Positions 1 through 6,359 are shown, counted from the first letter of the stretch. The stretch: 6,439 nucleotides of DNA from Solirubrobacteraceae bacterium (GCA_025928415.1 JAICJK010000157.1:1-6439), one strand, 5' to 3'. Translations and numbers: made by a program. The notes: generated from the sequence alone by a model not told the origin.

Positions 1-1122
1 CCCGGCCACGTCGCCGTCGGCACCTGGAGCGGCGGCCGATACCTGTCCTACGGCGAGCCCGTCGCGGAGGACCGCCTCGAGGCGCTCCTGCGCCCGGGGG
101 ACGGCCTGCACACGATCCTGACCGCCGACGCCTACGGGGCCGGCGAGGCCGACAGCCTGGTCGGCCGCGCGCTGCGCGGCGTCCCGCGGGAGGACGTCAG
201 CCTCGTCGGCGCGATCGGCCACGACTTCTACGAGGGCCGGCGCGACGGGGCCAAGGGCTTCCCGCGCTTCACCGACGCGCGCCTGCGCGGGCCGGACGGC
301 TACGCGGGCTACCTGCGCCACGCGGCGGAGCGCAGCCTCGAGCGCTGCGGCGTCGACGCCTTCGACGTCCTCCTGCTGCACAACCCCGACCGCACCGGCT
401 ACACGAGCGAGGTGGTGTGGGACGCGATGGCGGGCCTGCGCGCCGACGGGCTGGCGCACGCGATCGGCGTCGCGCCCGGGCCCGCCAACGGCTTCACGCT
501 CGACCTGATCGCCTGCCTGGAGCGCTTCGGCGACCGCATCGACTGGGCGATGCTGATCCTCAACCCGTTCGAGCCGTGGCCCGGCGAGCTGCCGCTGGCC
601 GCGGCGGCCGCCCAGGACGTGCGGGTCATCGCGCGCGTCGTCGACTACGGCGGGCTGTTCTGGGACGACGTGCGCCCCGGGCACGCCTTCGCCCCGCGCG
701 ACCACCGCCTGCACCGGCCCGCGGGCTGGGTGGAGGCGGGCGCGGCCAAGCTCGACCGCGTGCGCCCCGTGGCCGAGCGCCACGGCCTGACGCTGATGCA
801 GCTCGCCGCGCAGTGGGACCTCGCGCACGAGCCCGTGGCCTGCGTCGCGCCGACGCTCATCCAGGAGCCCGGCGGGCGGTCGATCGAGGACAAGCGCGCC
901 GAGCTGGCGGCGACGCCCGCCGAGGTCGTCCTGAGCGCCGAGGAGGTCGCCGAGCTGCGCGCGATCGGCGACAACACGGGGTCGATGACGCTCAAGGGCG
1001 CCGCGCCGGACCACGAGGGCGAGGTGCTCCCCGACCGCTGGCCGCTGGAGCCGGCGCTGGCCGCGGCGGGGGCCCGCTGGGGCATCGACCCCGAGCGCGA
1101 CCTGCGCGCAGTCGCGCAGTAG
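1..1122 (+). CDS. Aldo/keto reductase family protein, 5'-truncated, atypical active site
   Basis: Reading frame 1 is open from the first base to TAG at 1120-1122, giving 373 residues with no start in the window. Family features, numbered from the first visible residue, are GTWSGG near residue 7, TADAYGAGEAD at 41-51 (the usual DTAxxYGxGxSE site), DVLLLHNPD at 122-130 with the family His at 127, and a C-terminal PTLIQEPGGRS-IEDKRAEL cofactor-loop region. Members are TIM-barrel NAD(P)H-dependent oxidoreductases, usually cytosolic. Tyr45 and His127 match the catalytic Tyr and His. The Asp five residues before the Tyr is Leu40, and the segment that normally ends in the catalytic Lys reads LVGAIGHD (68-75) without Lys. 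Activity and substrate are therefore uncertain. Probably only a few tens of N-terminal residues are missing, since the first barrel strand is nearly complete. The antiporter gene starts 10 nt downstream, so co-transcription is likely. Family assignment is firm; function is not. Confidence 0.9.
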   Translation, partial: PGHVAVGTWSGGRYLSYGEPVAEDRLEALLRPGDGLHTILTADAYGAGEADSLVGRALRGVPREDVSLVGAIGHDFYEGRRDGAKGFPRFTDARLRGPDGYAGYLRHAAERSLERCGVDAFDVLLLHNPDRTGYTSEVVWDAMAGLRADGLAHAIGVAPGPANGFTLDLIACLERFGDRIDWAMLILNPFEPWPGELPLAAAAAQDVRVIARVVDYGGLFWDDVRPGHAFAPRDHRLHRPAGWVEAGAAKLDRVRPVAERHGLTLMQLAAQWDLAHEPVACVAPTLIQEPGGRSIEDKRAELAATPAEVVLSAEEVAELRAIGDNTGSMTLKGAAPDHEGEVLPDRWPLEPALAAAGARWGIDPERDLRAVAQ

Positions 1123-1125
1123 CCT
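1120..1125 (+). promoter_or_regulatory. Possible -10 element of a leaderless cax transcript
   Basis: TAGCCT fits the actinobacterial TAnnnT -10 pattern and ends 7 nt before the GTG at 1133, the spacing expected if transcription began at the start codon. The -35 region (GCGACC at 1097-1102) is only a partial match. Read-through from the reductase gene could equally supply expression. Confidence 0.25.
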
Positions 1126-1132
1126 GCCGCGC

Positions 1133-2242
1133 GTGCGGTCCCTTCTCTCCGCGGCCAAGGGCCCGTATGCGCTGACGCCGTTCATCCCGATCGCGATCGT
1201 GCTGGACCTGATCGGCGCGGGAGCGGTCGTCGTCTTCTTCAGCTCGGCGCTCGGGGTGATCCCGACGGCGGCGCTGATGGGCCGCGCCACCGAGGAGCTG
1301 TCGGCCCGCGCGGGCCCCGGGATCGGCGGGCTGCTGAACGTCACGTTCGGCAACGCGCCGGAGCTCATCATCGCCCTGTTCGCGCTGAACAAGGGTCTCC
1401 ACGAGGTCGTCAAGGCCTCGATCATCGGGTCGATCGTGGGCAACACGCTGCTCGTGCTGGGCGCGGCGATGTTCGTCGGCGGGCTGGGACGCGACCGCCA
1501 GACGTTCGATCGCACCGCGGCCGGCTCGCAGGCCTCCATGCTGCTGCTCGCCGCCGCCGCGCTGATCATGCCCGCGATCTTCGAGCTGGTCGAGGGCAAG
1601 GGCCTGCCCAGCCCCGGGTCCGAGCTGGTCGACTACGGCTCGACCGTCGAGAGCCTCTCCGTCGCCGTCGCGGCGATCCTCATGGTCTCCTACGTCGCCG
1701 GCCTGGTGTTCTCGCTGAAGACCCATCGCGGGCTGTTCAACCCGACCCACGAGGACCCCGGGCCCGAGCACCACGCGGAGACCTGGACGGTGCGCAAGTC
1801 GATCGTCGCCCTGGCCCTGGCCGGCGTCGCGGTCGGCGTCATGTCCGAGATCCTCGTCGGGTCGATCACCGAGGCCGCCGACACGGTCGGCCTCAGCCAG
1901 TTCTTCGTGGGCGTGATCATCGTGGCGATCGTCGGCAACGCCGCCGAGCACTGGGTGGCGGTGCTCGTCGCGCGCAAGGACAAGATGGACCTGTCGGTGA
2001 ACATCGCGATCGGGTCCAGCGCCCAGGTCGCGCTGTTCGTCGCGCCGGTGCTCGTGCTGTGCTCGTTCTTCGTCGGCCCGCACCCCATGGCGCTGGTCTT
2101 CAACGGCTTCGAGCTCGGGGCGATCCTCATCGCGATCCTGATCGCCAACCACGTCACGGGCGAGGGCGAGTCCAACTGGTACGAGGGCGTGCAGCTCATG
2201 GCGGTCTACGCCGTGCTGGCGGCGGCGTTCTTCGCGGCGTAG
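1133..2242 (+). CDS. cax: Calcium/proton antiporter, CAX type (CaCA superfamily)
   Basis: A 369-residue polytopic membrane protein, the usual length for bacterial CAX exchangers such as Bacillus YfkE. The two signature alpha repeats are clear. The first is MGRATEELSARAGPGIGGLL then FGNAPELIIALFAL (GNAPE at 73-77); the second is FVGVIIVAIVGNAAEHWVAV (GNAAE at 268-272), followed by NIAIGSSAQVALFVAPVLVL. The two glutamates E77 and E272 are the expected cation/proton site. A His/Glu-rich hydrophilic loop (about 197-219) separates the two halves. The predicted role is export of Ca2+ in exchange for protons across the cytoplasmic membrane. The start is GTG 1133, because no in-frame ATG is near and the sequence is hydrophobic soon after. 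No Shine-Dalgarno is visible, but TAGCCT (1120-1125), which includes the reductase stop codon, sits 7 nt before GTG and could be a -10 box for a leaderless transcript. The ion is inferred from the family. Confidence 0.93.
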   Translation: MRSLLSAAKGPYALTPFIPIAIVLDLIGAGAVVVFFSSALGVIPTAALMGRATEELSARAGPGIGGLLNVTFGNAPELIIALFALNKGLHEVVKASIIGSIVGNTLLVLGAAMFVGGLGRDRQTFDRTAAGSQASMLLLAAAALIMPAIFELVEGKGLPSPGSELVDYGSTVESLSVAVAAILMVSYVAGLVFSLKTHRGLFNPTHEDPGPEHHAETWTVRKSIVALALAGVAVGVMSEILVGSITEAADTVGLSQFFVGVIIVAIVGNAAEHWVAVLVARKDKMDLSVNIAIGSSAQVALFVAPVLVLCSFFVGPHPMALVFNGFELGAILIAILIANHVTGEGESNWYEGVQLMAVYAVLAAAFFAA

Positions 2243-2292
2243 GCCCGCCGGGCACCTCAAGCGGCGCTCGCGCCGGCCGATCACCGGGTGCG

Positions 2293-2865
2293 ATGGCCGC
2301 CGTCAGCGCCACGAACCCCACCACGCCCGCCGCCGCCCCGGACACCGTCGCCGTCGCCTCCAAGCAGGGGACCGGCAGCGCGGGCGACGGCCCGTCGTTC
2401 ACCGACAACCTCGCGAAGGCCACGCAGAAGCTGCAGCCCGTCAAGGACCATGGCTTCTCGAAGGTGGTCGCCGGCCCGCACGAGGGGCAGTACGTCAACC
2501 GCGCGCAGGGCAACGAGCGCCACGGCCAGACCTTCGACATCGTGCGGCGCGCCGGGCGGACCTTCCACGTCTACGGGACGGGCGCCGACCGCAAGGTCGT
2601 CGAGCTGCCGAGCGCCGCGAAGGACGCGGCCGAGAAGGCCGCGGCGAAGGCGAAGGAGCAGGCGGCCGCGACGACGGACACCACCCCGGCATCCGGCACG
2701 ACGGGCACCACGGGCACGACCGGCACGACGGGCGCGACGGGCACGACCGGCACGACGGGCGCGACCGGCACGACGGGCACGACGGGCACGACCGGCACGA
2801 CGGGCACGACCGGCACCACCACCGCCCCGGCGAAGACCACCGGCGGCGTGGCCGCCGGTCAGTAG
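2293..2865 (+). CDS. Unrecognised protein with C-terminal Gly-Thr-Thr (collagen-like) repeat tail
   Basis: A 190-residue protein; I do not recognise the family. Residues 1-35 are low-complexity (Ala/Thr/Pro/Gly). Residues about 36-106 look like a small folded domain with mixed charge and aromatics (SFTDNLAKATQKLQPV, then HGFSKVVAGPHEGQYVN, then GQTFDIVRRAGRTFHVYG). Residues 107-127 form an Ala/Lys/Glu helix. Residues 135-176 are 14 uninterrupted Gly-X-Thr triplets (12 GTT, 2 GAT), followed by a short tail. No signal peptide, membrane segment or sorting motif is visible, so a surface location is not supported despite the likeness to collagen-like Gly-X-Y tails. ATG 2293 is chosen because the upstream in-frame sequence overlaps the cax gene and is only a shadow of it; no Shine-Dalgarno is seen. 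Its last 7 bases overlap the end of the convergent gene on the minus strand. Confidence 0.72.
   Translation: MAAVSATNPTTPAAAPDTVAVASKQGTGSAGDGPSFTDNLAKATQKLQPVKDHGFSKVVAGPHEGQYVNRAQGNERHGQTFDIVRRAGRTFHVYGTGADRKVVELPSAAKDAAEKAAAKAKEQAAATTDTTPASGTTGTTGTTGTTGATGTTGTTGATGTTGTTGTTGTTGTTGTTTAPAKTTGGVAAGQ
2695..2820 (+). repeat. 9-bp tandem repeat, 14 copies (GGC-ACS-ACS)
   Basis: Fourteen head-to-tail 9-bp units, mostly GGCACGACC or GGCACGACG, with GGCGCGACG/GGCGCGACC as units 5 and 8 and ACC variants at both ends. Higher-order periods are visible: units 3-5 and 6-8 form a near-identical 27-bp pair, and units 11-12 and 13 follow an 18-bp alternation. Because 9 is a multiple of 3, gain or loss of units would change tail length without shifting frame. 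The opposite strand reads as Val-Val-Pro repeats, which I regard as a shadow. Confidence 0.95.
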
Positions 2866-3182
2866 TCCTCGTCCTCCTCCGGGTCGGGCTCCAGCTCGTC
2901 GACCTCCTCCTCGTCGTCGTCGTCGGCCGGGACGGCGCCCGAGCTGCCCTCGTGGTGGCGCGCCTCGAAGCGCTCGATCAGCTCGTCGCGCGACGTCTCG
3001 TCGACCGGGACCTCGTCGGCCACCAGCACCCAGTCGGTGTCCTCGGCCGCCTGGTCCTCGAACAGGTCCGGGTCCAGCGCCGCGGAGTCGTCGACGACGA
3101 TGAGCATGTCGGTGGCCGGGTGGTAGTAGGTCCCGGGGCGGTTGACGGCGTCGTCGAGCTCGAAGCGGCGGGGAGCGGCCAT
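2859..3182 (-). CDS. Small unrecognised protein with acidic C-terminal tail
   Basis: 107 residues from ATG 3182; a GTG at 3197 would add five (112 in total). GAAGAGG lies just upstream of the ATG, but only 2 nt away, so the start remains open. The first 78 residues look folded: FELDDAVNRPGTYYHPATDM, a hydrophobic strand LIVVDDS (27-33), then DWVLVADEVPVDE (50-62) and a helix DELIERFEARHH. The last 25 residues are almost all Asp/Glu (DDDDEEEVDELEPDPEEDED, ending in Tyr). No signal peptide, membrane segment or known motif is seen. An acidic tail of this kind could bind cations or basic partners, but that is speculation. The gene starts 23-38 nt after the stop of the minus-strand gene at 3221-3667, so the two are probably one operon. 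Its stop codon overlaps the end of the convergent repeat-protein gene. Confidence 0.75.
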   Translation of the reverse strand: MAAPRRFELDDAVNRPGTYYHPATDMLIVVDDSAALDPDLFEDQAAEDTDWVLVADEVPVDETSRDELIERFEARHHEGSSGAVPADDDDEEEVDELEPDPEEDEDY

Positions 3183-3220
3183 GGCCTCTTCTATCACGCG
3201 CCTGGGCGCCGCAGCAGCTT

Positions 3221-3667
3221 CTACCCGAGATCCTCGAGGCGCCGCCGGACCTCCTCCTCGACGTCCAGCGGCGGCTTGCCCTGGCGCACCCGGCGGGCGT
3301 TGCGCGCCTCCACCAGATCGCGGATCTCGCCCAGCAGCGCGGGGTCGACCGCGGGACGGCTGAGGGCGCGCAGCTCCGCCTCGACGTCGACCGCCGCCTC
3401 GCCGCGCCGCGCCCGGCGCGCGTTGCGGGCCTCGAGCATCTGCCGGATCTCGGCCTCGCGGGCGCCCGAGGCGCTCATGCCCGTGGGCAGGCGCTCGCCG
3501 GCCGGCGGCAGGTCGGCGCCGTCGCGCAGCGACAGCCCGCCCTTGCCGAGGTCGTCCAGGGCGCGGTGCGAGGTCGCGAGCGAGACCACGGCGGCGATCG
3601 CGGCGAGCACGACCACCGCGACGATCACCACCCCGAAGGCCTCCTGCATCCCTACATTCTGGCCCAT
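3221..3667 (-). CDS. Membrane-anchored protein with duplicated EARNARR motif
   Basis: 148 residues. One hydrophobic helix at 11-32 (FGVVIVAVVVLAAIAAVVSL) follows a short N-terminus, which suggests an N-out or signal-anchor protein with a hydrophilic C-terminal region. After a linker (33-69), a motif occurs twice with a 41-residue period: EIRQMLEARNARRARRG...DVEAELR from 73, and EIRDLVEARNARRVRQG...DVEEEVR from 114. The copies share about 17 of 28 positions, with E-I-R, EARNARR, R-x-G and DVE-x-E-x-x-R invariant. Each copy looks like a basic amphipathic helix, a Gly turn and an acidic helix. I do not know a named domain for it, though I have the impression that similar motifs occur in small actinobacterial proteins. 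ATG 3667 is preferred: AAGGG lies 7 nt upstream (3675-3679). M7 (3649) is an alternative. The next gene on the same strand starts 23-38 nt beyond its stop. Confidence 0.8.
   Translation of the reverse strand: MGQNVGMQEAFGVVIVAVVVLAAIAAVVSLATSHRALDDLGKGGLSLRDGADLPPAGERLPTGMSASGAREAEIRQMLEARNARRARRGEAAVDVEAELRALSRPAVDPALLGEIRDLVEARNARRVRQGKPPLDVEEEVRRRLEDLG
3653..3658 (+). promoter_or_regulatory. Possible -10 box for a leaderless start at 3666
   Basis: TACATT matches four of six consensus -10 bases including TA---T, and lies 7 nt before ATG 3666. The bases that follow (CTGGCCC then ATG) closely resemble those before the start at 6366. No -35 hexamer is recognisable. The site lies inside codons of the minus-strand gene. 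Confidence 0.25.
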
Positions 3668-3806
3668 GTGGCGACCCTTGAGACGCCGATCGCTCGCGCC
3701 GCGGCGCCCGGCCGTGCTGCCCGAGCAGTGGGGGCTGATCCTCGTGACCGCGCTGGCGGTCGCGGGAGGCGTCGCGGCCCTGGCCGTCCTCTTGATCGCC
3801 ACTTGA
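3666..3806 (+). CDS. Possible 46-residue single-pass membrane protein
   Basis: ATG at 3666 opens a 46-codon frame ending in TGA at 3804-3806. The first 17 residues are Arg-rich (MWRPLRRRSLAPRRPAV). Residues about 22-45 are one strongly hydrophobic helix (WGLILVTALAVAGGVAALAV, then LLIAT), a shape typical of small membrane proteins with the positive end inside. There is no Shine-Dalgarno, but TACATT (3653-3658) lies 7 nt before the ATG and would suit a leaderless transcript. The start overlaps the divergent start codon at 3667 through the palindrome CATG. Against it: it is short, uses several rare codons early (TTG, AGA, CGA) and has no family I know. The composition could be chance in GC-rich DNA. 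Confidence 0.35.
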   Translation: MWRPLRRRSLAPRRPAVLPEQWGLILVTALAVAGGVAALAVLLIAT

Positions 3807-3957
3807 GGATCGCGCCGGGCGCCCACCGTCCGCGGCGGCTGCGCGCGGGCCGCCGGACGCCGCCGGACCGGGGGCGGTCGCCTCGGAGCTCGAACGCCGC
3901 CGAGCCGCCGATGCCTCCGCCGCTCCCGGCGATCGTCACCTTCATCCCGCGCCCGCT

Positions 3958-3979
3958 CCCACCGGTCACGCCCGGTGGG
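3958..3979. repeat. Inverted repeat, 8-bp stem with 6-nt loop
   Basis: CCCACCGG (3958-3965) and CCGGTGGG (3972-3979) pair perfectly around TCACGC. With one bulged G the stem extends to CTC/GAG outside. No T-tract follows on either strand, so an intrinsic terminator is doubtful. It lies about 50 bp upstream of the candidate -35 box and may be a protein site or simply GC-rich chance. Confidence 0.4.
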
Positions 3980-4025
3980 GGAGGGCCGTCCGACCGAGCC
4001 TGCGGCCCGCCGCAGACCCCGATCC

Positions 4026-4053
4026 TTGACGAGGGCGTCACGTTCGCTACCGT
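4026..4053 (+). promoter_or_regulatory. Candidate sigma-70-type promoter of the acyl-CoA dehydrogenase gene
   Basis: TTGACG (4026-4031) matches five of six -35 consensus bases. TACCGT (4048-4053) follows after 16 bp and fits TAnnnT. Transcription would start near 4060, just before the palindrome at 4065-4082, leaving a leader of about 85 nt. The placement is by eye only. Confidence 0.5.
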
Positions 4054-4064
4054 TCCGGGTACGT

Positions 4065-4082
4065 ATTGACTGACCAGTCAAT
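4065..4082. promoter_or_regulatory. Palindromic operator, TetR-family-like
   Basis: ATTGACTGACCAGTCAAT has two 8-bp arms, ATTGACTG and CAGTCAAT, that are perfect reverse complements around a central AC. It is AT-richer than the surrounding DNA and sits right at the predicted transcription start, where a bound dimer would block the promoter. Size and symmetry fit TetR-family operators, and TetR-type repressors often control acyl-CoA dehydrogenase genes in response to acyl-CoAs. No regulator gene lies in the window, so the binding protein is unknown. Confidence 0.65.
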
Positions 4083-4132
4083 CTAGTCGCTGCGCGGCGT
4101 CGTCTTCCGCAAGCTGCCGCGCACCCCCTGCC

Positions 4133-4139
4133 AAGGAGA
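4133..4139 (+). promoter_or_regulatory. Strong Shine-Dalgarno of the acyl-CoA dehydrogenase gene
   Basis: AAGGAGA, with the GGAG core at 4135-4138 and 6 nt before ATG 4145. It is the best ribosome binding site in the window and fixes the start of this gene. Confidence 0.85.
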
Positions 4140-4144
4140 AACCG

Positions 4145-5311
<1,167 letters not shown>

Positions 5312-5336
5312 CACCGGCCGCTCTCACCGCTGCGCC

Positions 5337-5365
5337 CGACGGGCCCGCCATGTGCGGGCCCGTCG
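5337..5365. terminator. Hairpin between convergent genes, probable shared terminator
   Basis: CGACGGGCCCGC (5337-5348) and GCGGGCCCGTCG (5354-5365) form a perfect 12-bp stem around a 5-nt loop (CATGT). It lies 26 nt after the acyl-CoA dehydrogenase stop and 33 nt from the stop of the convergent ferritin-like gene. The plus strand continues TCTTCCTG, a weak T-rich run; the minus strand has none. U-poor hairpin terminators are common in high-GC actinobacteria. It could serve both genes. Confidence 0.75.
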
Positions 5366-5397
5366 TCTTCCTGCTCCCCGTCGTCCCCCGGTCTGAG

Positions 5398-6204
5398 CTA
5401 CTGCGGTACGCGCGAGCTGATCGCCAGCCCGACCCCGGCGGCCACCGGGTCGCCGGGGAAGTCGTAGAACCTGCCCGGCTGCGCGCCCTGGCGGCCGAGC
5501 CCGACCCCGAGCGCCTCGAGCGCGCGGACCACTGCGCCAGGGGTCCTCGAGTCGTACACGGCGAAGCTGCGGTCGTTGGGCACGCCGACCGCCTGGCCGA
5601 GCGCGCTGCGCGCCGACCGCGCCAGGACCCGGTGCTCGGACTCGACCCCGAGGGCCTCGGCCATGATCCGCGCCTGCCGGGCGCGGGTGGCGCGCGCGAA
5701 CGTCGAGACGCCGGCGAGGTAGCCGCTGATCTCGATGTTCTCGACGGCCTCGATCGACGCGAACAGGCCCGCGCCGCCGCCGCCGAACGCGGCGTCCGGG
5801 ATCCAGAAGCGCAGCGTCAGCGGCTTGCCGTCGAGGTGCTCCTCCAGCGCGGTGAGGTGATCGAACTCCGCGGTGATCGCGGCCCGCAGCACCTCGGTGA
5901 ACTGCGCCGACGGCGTCCCCGGGGCGCGCGCGATCGCCTCGGTGAGGAACGTCACCGCCAGGCTCTCGGACGTCGCGAGCGCCGACGAGATCCGCCGCAG
6001 CGCCGTGTGGTCGGCGCCGTCGCCCGACGCCGCGGCCGCCGACGGCAGGCCGAGGACCCCGGCGGCGGCCAGGCTCGCCGCGGCGCCCTCGAGCATCCGC
6101 CGCCGCGTCGAGCGGCCCGCTCCGGCGTCCTCCAGCACCCGGTCGAGCTGGTCCAGGTCACCTGCGTCGCGCGGTCCGGTGGCCGCGCCGGCGTCGTCGA
6201 TCAC
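5398..6204 (-). CDS. Ferritin-like domain protein with Tat-type signal
   Basis: 268 residues from GTG 6204. A longer start, ATG 6255, would give 285, but it lacks a ribosome binding site and lies upstream of the likely promoter (6243-6248), whereas GAGGGG (6214-6219) precedes the GTG by 9 nt. After a hydrophilic N-terminus (DLDQLDRVLEDAG), STRRRMLEG (32-40) and a hydrophobic Ala-rich stretch ending PSAAAA (54-59) form a Tat-like signal with possible cleavage after it. The rest is a four-helix ferritin-like domain: Glu80 (ATSESLAVTFLTEAI), Glu113-x-x-His116 (AEFDHLTALEEH), Glu155 (EAVENIEISGYL) and Glu188-x-x-His191 (GVESEHRVLARSA). This E...ExxH...E...ExxH pattern can hold a di-metal centre. 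Similar exported ferritin-like proteins (Ferritin_2-like) occur widely in actinobacteria; their substrate is mostly unknown. It is probably transcribed alone and divergently from the gene at 6366. Confidence 0.88.
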   Translation of the reverse strand: MIDDAGAATGPRDAGDLDQLDRVLEDAGAGRSTRRRMLEGAAASLAAAGVLGLPSAAAASGDGADHTALRRISSALATSESLAVTFLTEAIARAPGTPSAQFTEVLRAAITAEFDHLTALEEHLDGKPLTLRFWIPDAAFGGGGAGLFASIEAVENIEISGYLAGVSTFARATRARQARIMAEALGVESEHRVLARSARSALGQAVGVPNDRSFAVYDSRTPGAVVRALEALGVGLGRQGAQPGRFYDFPGDPVAAGVGLAISSRVPQ

Positions 6205-6213
6205 GATCGGCTT

Positions 6214-6219
6214 CCCCTC
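6214..6219 (-). promoter_or_regulatory. Shine-Dalgarno that favours GTG 6204
   Basis: On the minus strand GAGGGG precedes the GTG at 6204 by 9 nt. The alternative ATG at 6255 has only GGCGG directly abutting it. This site decides the start chosen for the ferritin-like gene. Confidence 0.5.
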
Positions 6220-6242
6220 GGTGAACGGTCGGCGGTGAGGCG

Positions 6243-6248
6243 AGTATG
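6243..6248 (-). promoter_or_regulatory. Possible -10 box of the ferritin-like gene
   Basis: The minus strand reads CATACT here, four of six matches to TATAAT. Transcription would begin near 6236, giving a leader of about 32 nt containing the GAGGGG site. No clear -35 is seen. The same seven bases (GCATACT) precede the gene at 6366 on the other strand. Confidence 0.4.
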
Positions 6249-6299
6249 CGCGCATCCGCCGCGCGCGGCCAGGTGAGAAAGGCCACCAGGCGGGCGGCG

Positions 6300-6336
6300 C
6301 GGGACGGCCCGGCGGCGCCGGGCCCGCGCGGTCCCG
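6300..6336. repeat. Nested inverted repeat in the divergent intergenic region
   Basis: GGCCCGGC (6306-6313) and GCCGGGCC (6317-6324) form an 8-bp stem with a 3-nt loop. Outside it, CGGGAC (6300-6305) and GTCCCG (6331-6336) pair as a second shell. No T-tract follows in either direction. It sits between two divergent starts, so a regulator site is possible, but G/C-only sequence makes chance symmetry likely. Confidence 0.4.
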
Positions 6337-6353
6337 GCACCCGGGCGGGGCGG

Positions 6354-6359
6354 CATACT
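6354..6359 (+). promoter_or_regulatory. Possible -10 box of the gene at 6366, leaderless spacing
   Basis: CATACT ends 6 nt before ATG 6366, so transcription would start at or next to the A of the start codon. No Shine-Dalgarno is present between them, which agrees with a leaderless mRNA. No -35 hexamer is recognisable in the G/C-rich DNA upstream. Confidence 0.4.

Larger units (their letters stand above)
3807..4144. other. Non-coding region upstream of the acyl-CoA dehydrogenase gene
   Basis: No convincing gene is seen on either strand in these 338 bases. The region holds a 10-bp tandem duplication (GCCGCCGGAC at 3849-3858 and 3859-3868), a hairpin at 3958-3979, a candidate promoter at 4026-4053, an 18-bp palindrome at 4065-4082 and the ribosome binding site of the dehydrogenase. 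From about 4020 onward it is less GC-rich than its surroundings, as is usual for a promoter. Confidence 0.6.

Noticed and set aside
992..2284. A 430-codon minus-strand open frame opposite the antiporter gene.
   Set aside because: It is rich in Asp, Arg, His and Gly without domains, and directly antisense to a well-supported membrane protein.
2695..2820. The short regular repeat considered as a CRISPR-like array.
   Set aside because: Units are 9 bp, contiguous and without spacers, and they encode in-frame triplets.
2571..2840. A minus-strand frame made of Val-Val-Pro repeats.
   Set aside because: It is the exact antisense of the Gly-Thr-Thr repeat and has no independent support.
3652..3945. 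Minus-strand frame from an ATG at 3945, starting MKVTIAGSGGGIGGSAAFEL, which resembles the beginning of a Rossmann fold, with GGGAG about 10 nt upstream.
   Set aside because: After some 20 residues it turns into Arg/Pro/Gly low complexity, lacks the remaining Rossmann elements, and runs across the divergent start at 3666. It is probably chance, though a decayed remnant cannot be excluded.
4066..4071. TTGACT inside the palindrome considered as a -35 box.
   Set aside because: No TAnnnT lies at a suitable distance downstream. The TTGACG/TACCGT pair upstream is a better promoter.
6205..6255. A 17-residue N-terminal extension of the ferritin-like protein from ATG 6255.
   Set aside because: There is no ribosome binding site before it, and the likely -10 box lies inside it. 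GTG 6204 has a GAGGGG site, so the shorter form is preferred, though not proven.
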